NCBI GenBank assembly: GCA_947084925.1 | Contig: CAMTUJ010000020.1 | Location: forward strand, 1-63,310 | DNA: 63,310 bases | Direction of reading: 5' to 3' | Source: JAGPUQ01 sp947084925 | GTDB lineage: Bacteria > Pseudomonadota > Gammaproteobacteria > Pseudomonadales > Porticoccaceae | Shown here: one piece after another, positions 57,275 to 63,310 of the stretch | Layout: each line of letters opens with the position of its first letter | How positions within the stretch are numbered: position 1 is the stretch's first letter | Made by a program: the position numbers and the translations under genes | The notes under the pieces: generated by a model | What the model was told of the DNA's origin: nothing | The model's database searches: none | Seen by the model: the letters and a program-made list of their open reading frames with translations, nothing else

Positions 57275-58693
57275 TCAGTTGCCGGTGTGGGCGGCGATGG
57301 CGACCGCGAGCACGGCGGCGATTTCCTCCGGGCGGCGCTTGTTGGAGTAATTGACGAGCTGCGGGTTGGCGTCGACGAAGCCGGTATTGAAGGCGCCGCG
57401 GCGAAATACCGGCGATTCAAGGATTTCCAGGTAATAGGGAATCGTGGTCTTGATGCCGAACACCGCCACGTCGTTGAGCGCCCGCCGCGAGCGCGCTACC
57501 GCGTCCTCCCAGGTCAGCGCCCAGACAATCACCTTGGCCAGCATGGAATCGTAATAGGGCGGCACCGCGTAGCCGGTGTAAATCGCCGAATCGGTGCGCA
57601 CGCCCGGACCGCCCGGCGCGTAGTACCGGGTGATGCGGCCGAAGCTCGGCAAAAACCCGTTCTTGGGATCCTCGGCATTGATGCGAAACTGCAAGGCGAA
57701 ACCGCGCATGGCGATCTCATCCTGCGCGTAGCGCAGCGGCAGCCCGGCGGCGATGCGAATCTGCTCTTCGACGATGTCCACCCCGGTGATGCTCTCGGTG
57801 ATGGTGTGCTCCACCTGGATGCGGGTGTTCATCTCCATGAAATAGAAAGTGCCGTCGGCATCGAGCAGAAATTCCACGGTGCCGGCGTTTTCGTAGTTGA
57901 CCGCCCGGGCCGCGCGCACCGCGAGCGCGCCGATGTGCGCCCGCTGCTCGGCGCTCAGTTGCGGGGAGGGCGCGATCTCGATGAGCTTCTGGTTGCGGCG
58001 CTGGATCGAACAGTCGCGCTCGAACAGATGGATGGTGTTGCCATGGCGGTCGGCGAGGATCTGCACCTCGATGTGACGCGGCTCGATGATGCATTTTTCC
58101 AGAAACACCTCGGCACTGCCGAACGCCTTGGTCGCCTCGGAGATCACCCGGTCGTAGTTGCGCGACAGATCCTCGGGGTTGTCGCAGCGGCGGATGCCGC
58201 GCCCGCCGCCGCCGGAGGTCGCCTTCAGCATCACCGGGTAGCCCAGGGTGGCGGCCACCGCCAGCGCGTGCTCGAGGTTGTCGAGATTGCCGTCGCTGCC
58301 CGGCGTCACCGGAATCCCCGCCCGCTGCATGGCGAGGCGCGCCTCGGTCTTGTCGCCCATGCGCCGGATCACCTCGGCATCGGGTCCGATGAACGCCAGT
58401 CCGCGCGCGCGGCAGGCCGCCGCAAAGTCGCCGTTCTCGGACAGGAAACCGTAACCGGGATGGATAGCGTCGCAGCCGGTCTGCGCGGCCAGATTGACGA
58501 TCCGGTGAATATCGAGATAACCCGCCACCGGATCGGCGCCGATGGAATGCGCCTCGTCCGCCTTCTTGACGTGCAGGGCGTGGCGGTCGGCGTCGGCATA
58601 GATCGCCACCGAGCGAATGCCCATCTCCGCACAGGCGCGGATGATGCGGACGGCAATCTCGCCGCGATTGGCAATCAGGATTTTGCGCAGCAT
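57275..58693 (-). CDS. Biotin carboxylase subunit (pyruvate carboxylase subunit A)
   Basis: The protein has 472 residues. It starts MLRKILIANRGEIAVRIIRAC, has the ATP-grasp loop KATSGGGGRGIRRC, and EMNTRIQVEHTITESITGVD with the catalytic residues. The length fits AccC/PycA. The partner gene follows after 15 bases, which favours pyruvate carboxylation over fatty acid synthesis. It would make oxaloacetate from pyruvate with ATP and bicarbonate. ATG 58693 is the conserved start. Confidence 0.9.
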   Translation of the reverse strand: MLRKILIANRGEIAVRIIRACAEMGIRSVAIYADADRHALHVKKADEAHSIGADPVAGYLDIHRIVNLAAQTGCDAIHPGYGFLSENGDFAAACRARGLAFIGPDAEVIRRMGDKTEARLAMQRAGIPVTPGSDGNLDNLEHALAVAATLGYPVMLKATSGGGGRGIRRCDNPEDLSRNYDRVISEATKAFGSAEVFLEKCIIEPRHIEVQILADRHGNTIHLFERDCSIQRRNQKLIEIAPSPQLSAEQRAHIGALAVRAARAVNYENAGTVEFLLDADGTFYFMEMNTRIQVEHTITESITGVDIVEEQIRIAAGLPLRYAQDEIAMRGFALQFRINAEDPKNGFLPSFGRITRYYAPGGPGVRTDSAIYTGYAVPPYYDSMLAKVIVWALTWEDAVARSRRALNDVAVFGIKTTIPYYLEILESPVFRRGAFNTGFVDANPQLVNYSNKRRPEEIAAVLAVAIAAHTGN

Positions 58694-58787
58694 GGAGCGA
58701 CTCTCAAAGGACGACCGCAACGGATTCCGGCGGCATTATATCGTCGCGCGCCGCCGGAGTTGGCGACGGCGCCCGCAACCGCCGCGG

Positions 58788-59240
58788 TCACACCAGATCC
58801 GGCGCCACCGCGGCGCGCAGCAGCGTCTCCCGCGCGCCGCCGCGCTCCCGGCTGCGGAACCACCAGAGCGCGCCCTTGCGGATGCTCCAGTCCGCTTCGA
58901 CGCCGGTCAGCAACAGCGCCGCGAGCCGTCCCAGCGCGGGCTGATGGCCGACCAGCAGGCAGGGCCGCTCGGCCGCGGGCCAGCCGCTCGCGACGAGCAG
59001 ATCGCGGGCACCGCCGCCCGGACTCAGCACGGGAACCTGCGCGAAGTCGCGGGTGAACGCGGCCGCGGTCTGGCAGGTGCGGGTGGCGGGACTGGCGAGC
59101 ACCCGCAGTCCCTCGGGCCCATGCCGGGCGAGCCAACGCGCCATCCGCCGCGCCTGCTCCTCGCCCCGCGCGCTGAGCTCGCGCTCGTGATCGGGGCTGC
59201 CGTCGACGGCCTCCGCATGACGCCACAACAGAAGATCCAT
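58788..59240 (-). CDS. sixA: Phosphohistidine phosphatase SixA
   Basis: Small histidine-phosphatase fold, 150 residues. MDLLLWRHAEA has the catalytic RH, VLASPATRTCQTA and LLVGHQPALGRLA the second His. In E. coli SixA removes phosphate from His in phosphorelay or PTSNtr proteins. Start ATG 59240; the frame is open far upstream but that is the CHAD gene in another frame. It follows the CYTH-CHAD gene after 26 bases, a common pairing. Confidence 0.88.
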   Translation of the reverse strand: MDLLLWRHAEAVDGSPDHERELSARGEEQARRMARWLARHGPEGLRVLASPATRTCQTAAAFTRDFAQVPVLSPGGGARDLLVASGWPAAERPCLLVGHQPALGRLAALLLTGVEADWSIRKGALWWFRSRERGGARETLLRAAVAPDLV

Positions 59241-59266
59241 GGGTTTGGCTCCAGCGAATGAAGAAT

Positions 59267-60847
59267 TCAGCGCCGCCAGGGCGGCGTTGCGGCGAGCAGT
59301 GCCTCGGTGGTCCGCAACGCACCCTTGCAGCGTTTTCGACAGCAGGGAGCGTGCCAGTCGAGCACCAGCGCCGCCGCTGCCGCGAGCTCGGGGACAGCGC
59401 CGGCCACGGCCGGGAGCCGTTGCCGCGCCACCTCCACATCGTGGAGATAGCCGAGCTTGTTCTGCACCTTGACGAGCGTTTTGATGTAACGCGCCGCCGC
59501 CTTGCGCCGCAGCAGCGGCGCGCAAAAGTCGAGGCCGTAGCGCAACTGCTTGCAGGCGATGCGCAACCTGTGCAACCGCACCGGATCGCCCCCCCGCGCC
59601 GCCGCGAGGCGCCGGGCGACCCGGGTCAGGGCGCGGTCCAGGCGCCGCTCAGTCAGCGCGGCCAGCGCCCCGCGCCGCCGCGCATCGGCTTCCGGCAGGC
59701 TGTGGAGCGCCGCCATGAAACCCAGCAGCAGGCGCCCCTGGGCGGCCAGATCCAGATGCCGCAACGCCTCCACCCGGGCCGCGCCCCGCGCAGTTTCCAG
59801 CGCCACGCTCAGGCGTGCGAGCCCCTCGTGGTCCGCGCCGCAAGCGGCAAGCACCGGCGCCAGCACGGCATCGCACAGCACATCGAGATCGCGGGCGCCG
59901 CCCAGGCTGCGCGCATTGTCGCCCAGGCGCCGCCGCCAGATCGCGGCAAAAGTCTCCGGCAACACCGGCGCGAACAGGCGCAGCAGCGCGCGCAGGCGGC
60001 GCAAGCCCACCCGCAACTGATGGATGTATTCGGGATCGGGAGTGGCGTCGAGATCGGTGTCGGAAGCGGGATCGCACAGCGCACCCCGCACATTGGCCTG
60101 CCACTGGCGCACGCAGGATTCCGCCAGATCGCGGAACGCCGCCACCGGCGTCTGCTTGCGGTCAAGGGTTACGGCTTCCGCCCGCGCGGGTCCGCGCCCC
60201 GAGGTCGCGCCAGCGCAGAGCCAGTAGCCGCGCGCGGCCTTGCTGCGATCGTCGGGAAACAGCGGCAGCGTCGCGGCCAACTGCCCGGCGAGGTGGAACA
60301 GATCGGCGGGCGTACCCGCGTCGAGTTCCAGCTCCAGTTCGCACAGGGGTTCGCTGCGCTCGCCGGCGAGGATCGCGCCGGTGTCGAGCATGAGGCGGAT
60401 GCACACGCCCGCGCCGCTGTGGCAGCGGGTCTCGCGGTGAAAGCGGGTGTTGAACACGGGCGTCAACCGCGCCGCGTTATCGACCAGAAAGGTGCGCACC
60501 CGGGCGTCGGCGACGCCGGAGAAGTCGAAGTGCCCGCTCCAGCCCTGCTCCCACTCGGGCCGCGCCGCCAGCCCGCCGGTGGACGGCGCGGCGCATTTCA
60601 CCGTCTGCTGCCAGATGTCGCCGGCGCGCCGCAGGCGCAGCGCGATCCCGCAGGCGCGCAGGGCGAAATCGGGGGTGTCGTAATAGGTGCTTTCGACTTC
60701 CGCCGCGCCCCGGGGCTCGGCGGCGACGAACAGGGGATGCTGCCGCAGCGCCGCGAGCGCCGTGGGCGGCAGACTCAGCTTGAGCTCGACTTCCCGGTTT
60801 TCGATTTTCCGGCTTTCAATTGTCCGGCCCATGATTTCCCGGCCCAT
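59267..60847 (-). CDS. CYTH-CHAD protein (inorganic triphosphatase YgiF-like)
   Basis: The protein has 526 residues. The CYTH domain (20-215) shows NREVELKLSLPP (the ExExK motif) and acidic strands for metal and triphosphate binding. The CHAD domain (about 235-510) is helical and His/Arg-rich (YIHQLRVGLRRLRALLRLF, RLHRLRIACKQLRYGLDF) and binds polyphosphate. E. coli YgiF hydrolyses tripolyphosphate. Start at ATG 60847 or 60832; both precede the conserved part. The 352 bases to the divergent cbpA gene show no clear promoter. Confidence 0.87.
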   Translation of the reverse strand: MGREIMGRTIESRKIENREVELKLSLPPTALAALRQHPLFVAAEPRGAAEVESTYYDTPDFALRACGIALRLRRAGDIWQQTVKCAAPSTGGLAARPEWEQGWSGHFDFSGVADARVRTFLVDNAARLTPVFNTRFHRETRCHSGAGVCIRLMLDTGAILAGERSEPLCELELELDAGTPADLFHLAGQLAATLPLFPDDRSKAARGYWLCAGATSGRGPARAEAVTLDRKQTPVAAFRDLAESCVRQWQANVRGALCDPASDTDLDATPDPEYIHQLRVGLRRLRALLRLFAPVLPETFAAIWRRRLGDNARSLGGARDLDVLCDAVLAPVLAACGADHEGLARLSVALETARGAARVEALRHLDLAAQGRLLLGFMAALHSLPEADARRRGALAALTERRLDRALTRVARRLAAARGGDPVRLHRLRIACKQLRYGLDFCAPLLRRKAAARYIKTLVKVQNKLGYLHDVEVARQRLPAVAGAVPELAAAAALVLDWHAPCCRKRCKGALRTTEALLAATPPWRR

Positions 60848-61199
60848 GCTGTTCCGGTTCAGCGCACCGTCGCCCCGTCTCCGGTGCCGCCCGGCAGTAA
60901 TGCCCGGTAACACCGACCCGCATTGTAGCCGGCGCCTGTGACAACCGGTGTGGTGGTCCGGCAGCCGGGCAAGGACTATATCCCGGATTGGCCTCGACGC
61001 CACCCGCATCCGACACCCGCCCTGCCGCTCACGGGTTCCTCACGGCTCTTCCCGGGCAGGTCAACCGGCGCTCTGGCCACCTCGATTGGCCCGGCGCAAG
61101 GAAAGCCGACGATTCGGGTTCGCGCAAGCCCGCCGCATTCGCTACAGTCACAGAGCGTGCGACGATGGCCGCCGCGACGAGGGCACGCCAGCGAGGTCG

Positions 61200-62138
61200 A
61201 TGGCATTGGAATTCAAGGATTACTACCAGGTCCTGGGCGTATCCCGGGATGCCAGCGCGGAAGTCGTCAAAAAGGCCTTCCGCAAACTGGCGCGCAAGTA
61301 CCATCCCGATGTGTCGAAGGAGCCCGACGCCGAAGCGCGGATGAAGGAAGTCAACGAAGCCTACACCGTGCTCGCGGACACGGAAAAGCGCGCGGCCTAC
61401 GATCAACTGGGGCACGATTACCACGCCGGGCAGGATTTCCGGCCGCCGCCGGACTGGGATGCGGGCTTCGAATTCACCGGGCGCGGTTTCTCCGGGGCGG
61501 AATCCGCCGAATTCAGCGATTTCTTTTCCCAACTGTTCGGCCGCATGGGCGGCCAGGCCGGCGGCTTCCGGGCACGCGGCGAAGATCATCACGCCAAGAT
61601 CCTGCTCGATCTGGAAGTCGCCTACCGGGGCGGCAAGCGCGCCATCACGCTGCGGGTGCCGCGCCAGGACGCCCAGGGCCGGGTCGCGCTCGCCGACCAT
61701 ACCCTCAACGTGGGCATCCCCAAGGGCGTCCACGCCGGCCAGGTGATCCGCCTCGCCGGCCAGGGCGCCCCCGGCGTGGGCGGTGCCCCGGCCGGCGATC
61801 TCTACCTGGAAGTGCATTTCGAGCCGCACCGGCGCTACCGGGTCGAGGATCGCGACGTCTACGCCACCTTGCCGGTGACGCCCTGGGAGGCAGCGCTCGG
61901 CGCCACCGTGAAAGCATCGGTGCCGGATGGCGCGGTGGAAGTGCGGATTCCCGCCGGATCGCGCAGCGGCGGAAAGCTGCGCCTGAGGCGGCGCGGCATC
62001 CCGGGCGAACCGCCGGGCGATCTCTATCTGGTGCTCGAAATCCACACGCCGCCGGCCGACACCCCGCGCGCCCGCGAGCTGTACGAGACCATGGCGAGCG
62101 AGCTCGCTTTCGACCCGCGCCAGCACCAAGGAGGCTGA
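61200..62138 (+). CDS. cbpA: DnaJ-class co-chaperone CbpA
   Basis: The protein has 312 residues. J domain 1-70 (KDYYQVLGVSRDASAEVVKKAF, with HPD in RKYHPDVSKEPDAEARM), a Gly/Phe-rich linker (FEFTGRGFSG), and two C-terminal substrate domains (ILLDLEVAYRGGKRAI; LYLEVHFEPHRRYRVEDRD). There is no zinc finger, which separates it from DnaJ. ATG 61200 has GCGAGG upstream. cbpM follows after three bases, as in E. coli. Confidence 0.92.
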   Translation: MALEFKDYYQVLGVSRDASAEVVKKAFRKLARKYHPDVSKEPDAEARMKEVNEAYTVLADTEKRAAYDQLGHDYHAGQDFRPPPDWDAGFEFTGRGFSGAESAEFSDFFSQLFGRMGGQAGGFRARGEDHHAKILLDLEVAYRGGKRAITLRVPRQDAQGRVALADHTLNVGIPKGVHAGQVIRLAGQGAPGVGGAPAGDLYLEVHFEPHRRYRVEDRDVYATLPVTPWEAALGATVKASVPDGAVEVRIPAGSRSGGKLRLRRRGIPGEPPGDLYLVLEIHTPPADTPRARELYETMASELAFDPRQHQGG

Positions 62139-62141
62139 ACC

Positions 62142-62453
62142 ATGAGCGATGAACTCGAAGCCCTGCTCCTGGAGCGCGCGGCGCTCACCCTGGAGGAACT
62201 GGCCGCCGGCTGTTGCGTCGAGGTCGAATGGGTGGTCGCCCGGGTGCAGGCCGAGGTACTGCACGACAAGCCGCCGCCCGATCCCGCGCTGTGGAGCTTC
62301 AGCGGCCGCGACCTGCTGCGCCTGCGCCGCATCCGCGCCCTGGAAAGGGACTTCGATGCGAACCCCGAACTCGCCGCCCTGGTGGCCGACCTGGTGGAGG
62401 AACTGGACCGCCTGCGGGTGCGGCTGAGCCGCGCCGGACTGGCGGCGGACTGA
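62142..62453 (+). CDS. cbpM: Chaperone modulator CbpM
   Basis: MerR-like helical protein of 103 residues. It shows LTLEELAAGCCVEVEWVVARV followed by a helical end (ELAALVADLVEELDRLRVRL). In E. coli CbpM binds the CbpA J domain and blocks it. It has its own start directly after the cbpA stop (AACCATG). No terminator follows. Confidence 0.87.
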   Translation: MSDELEALLLERAALTLEELAAGCCVEVEWVVARVQAEVLHDKPPPDPALWSFSGRDLLRLRRIRALERDFDANPELAALVADLVEELDRLRVRLSRAGLAAD

Positions 62454-62499
62454 AAAACGCTTGGCCGCTTGTTCAAAAACGTCGTGCGGAGGGATAGAT

Positions 62500-62794
62500 G
62501 CGAAGTCGCCCAACGACAGATCGATCACCAGCACCTGGCGGTACAAAAAAACAGCGGTGCACTCCTGGCCTGATTCCGCGTGGAAGCCGACACCTCGCCG
62601 ACTACCGTGAGATGCGTCAGAAACGCCTCGATCTCGGTCGCGCCCATGTCGCGCGGGTGGCGCTTGGAGTGGAACAGGACAAACCGCCGCACTCAATCGA
62701 CGCAGGTATCCTATGTGCGGATGCTGTAATTCAGGCTCCGGATGCGGGTGCGCACCTCGTCGAGCAGCTTCGACGCGTTCGGGTGTGTTGCCAT
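62500..62794 (-). pseudogene. Degenerate integron integrase (IntI), 5' part
   Basis: From ATG 62794 the frame reads MATHPNASKLLDEVRTRIRS, then SIRT and a TAG stop. After frameshifts the IntI N-terminal block continues: RRFVLFHSKRHPRDMGATEI, EAFLTHLTVVGEVSASTRNQ and LYRQVLVIDL. This is the SAM-like N-terminal domain; the catalytic part is gone. It is a relic of a chromosomal integron, and the gene beyond may be its first cassette. Confidence 0.75.
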
Positions 62795-62923
62795 GTTTGA
62801 CATGGAGGCAAGCTACTGTGTAGCCTCGATCCGGGAAATAGCAGGCGCCCACGAGGTGCCATACAAGACGCCTTTTGGGGTGTCTAATTATAGTTATGCT
62901 CAACAAATCACAGGGAGCGCACC

Positions 62924-63187
62924 ATGCAACTAAAGGACTTCATCTCCGAAACGCTTTCCCAATTGGTTGCTGGAGTCGTGGAGGCCCAAGAGAAAGTTCA
63001 GGCTTCAGGTGGCCGCGTAAGTCCCCATGTGCGCAACCCCAGTGATCCAAAGTCTCTTTACGGCAGAACAAACGATCAACTGCCGGTAATTTTCGTGGAC
63101 TTCGATATATCCGTTGAAGCTCAAGCGACAACAGGTACAAAGGGAGGAATTGGCGTAGTAACGGGTATGTTTAGAACTTATCCGTAA
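62924..63187 (+). CDS. Small protein, cassette-like, C-terminally truncated by an IS
   Basis: The frame has 87 codons. GGGAG lies upstream. It starts MQLKDFISETLSQLVAGVVE and ends GGIGVVTGMFRTYP. The form (LKDFI...L.QIV.GV..AQ, then V.FD..V......T.GGIGV) is like small trypco2-type proteins often found in cassettes and defence contexts; I am unsure of the name. The last residues are encoded inside the IS end, so the protein is cut short. Upstream (62884-62923) is AT-rich with GCTCAAC and GTCTAAT, weak relatives of the integron core site. Confidence 0.6.
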   Translation: MQLKDFISETLSQLVAGVVEAQEKVQASGGRVSPHVRNPSDPKSLYGRTNDQLPVIFVDFDISVEAQATTGTKGGIGVVTGMFRTYP

Positions 63188-63310
63188 ATAATGTTTATCT
63201 TGAGATGCACTTTTCGGAACGCGATGATGCCCGCTGCGAGATGGTTGAGCGCGAGGAAACTGCGATCAAGTTTTTCATAGCGCACCAGCAGCTTGCGAAA
63301 ACGATTGAAC
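63178..63310 (-). mobile_element. IS5-type transposase, C-terminal end (partial at window edge)
   Basis: Read on the minus strand, the 43 visible residues are FNRFRKLLVRYEKLDRSFLA, then LNHLAAGIIAFRKVHL and a short tail. They match the C-terminus of IS5-family (IS427/IS1031-like) transposases (RFRRLLVRYEK). The stop is at 63178-63180, inside the truncated small gene. The rest lies outside the window. Confidence 0.8.

Noticed and set aside
54998..59056. A 1352-codon open frame on the plus strand
   Set aside because: It lies antisense to the pyruvate carboxylase subunits, whose families are clear. Its product is low-complexity and matches nothing known. GC-rich codon use opens this frame by chance.
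62498..62800. A 100-codon plus-strand frame after cbpM
   Set aside because: It is antisense to the integron integrase remnant and has no ribosome site or recognisable product.
62884..62923. An attI or attC site
   Set aside because: GCTCAAC fits RYYYAAC, but no matching GTTRRRY at the right place or long fold was found. Kept only as a hint.

Overview
The window is about 63 kb of GC-rich DNA that reads as a gammaproteobacterial chromosome. The pointers are a NasST/NrtC-type nitrate assimilation locus with sigma-54 promoters, a retropepsin/ATP-grasp amidoligase cluster, SlyD, CbpA/CbpM and YgiF-like CYTH-CHAD proteins. The species cannot be named from sequence alone. No rRNA, tRNA or CRISPR array was seen.

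Layout. (1) 0.2-21 kb, nitrate assimilation. A minus-strand operon runs nirB, nirD, phzF-like, nitrate reductase catalytic subunit, DmsB-DmsC fusion subunit, cobA (SUMT for sirohaem). A divergent pair encodes a NarK-type transporter and a PP2C-kinase. A second minus-strand array runs porin, nasT, nasS, nrtA, nrtB, nrtC/D-like. Four sites match the sigma-54 pattern (GG-N10-GC, or GT in one) and three match NtrC boxes. The nrtA and porin leaders each carry a hexaloop hairpin of ANTAR type (A at loop position 1, G at 4) that overlaps an intrinsic terminator. This fits NasT antitermination of exactly the two genes for outer-membrane entry and ABC uptake. nirB and narK have sigma-54 promoters but no visible terminator.

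(2) 21.4-29.4 kb, housekeeping and peptide-modification genes: SlyD; a four-gene cluster (retropepsin-like peptidase, inactive transglutaminase/7TM protein, RimK-like ATP-grasp ligase, AstE-like deacylase); cytochrome b561; a family III CoA-transferase; a carboxymuconolactone decarboxylase family protein.

(3) 29.5-44.3 kb, a tightly packed minus-strand defence island. The core is a SNF2-type helicase with DUF3883, a DUF1156 DNA methyltransferase and a DUF499 ATPase (helicase-methylase-ATPase, Hma-like layout). Inside it sit three two-gene modules: an AAA15 ATPase with RloB; a DUF3696-type ATPase with a PIN-like nuclease; and MNT with HEPN. The ATPase/PIN module is flanked by imperfect direct repeats of the methyltransferase 3' end, so it looks like a cassette inserted into the operon. 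Core genes also carry in-frame dispersed repeats, and a 56-codon gene lies antisense between helicase and AAA15 ATPase.

(4) 44.5-54 kb, a five-gene transglutaminase / circularly permuted ATP-grasp / alpha-E cluster, with the ATP-grasp and alpha-E pair present once fused and once split. (5) 54-62.5 kb: a MITE-like element, a Ni/Co transporter beside a broken guanidinase-like ureohydrolase, a two-subunit pyruvate carboxylase, SixA, CYTH-CHAD, CbpA and CbpM. (6) 62.5-63.3 kb: a decayed integron integrase, a small cassette-like gene and the 3' end of an IS5-type transposase that cuts it off.
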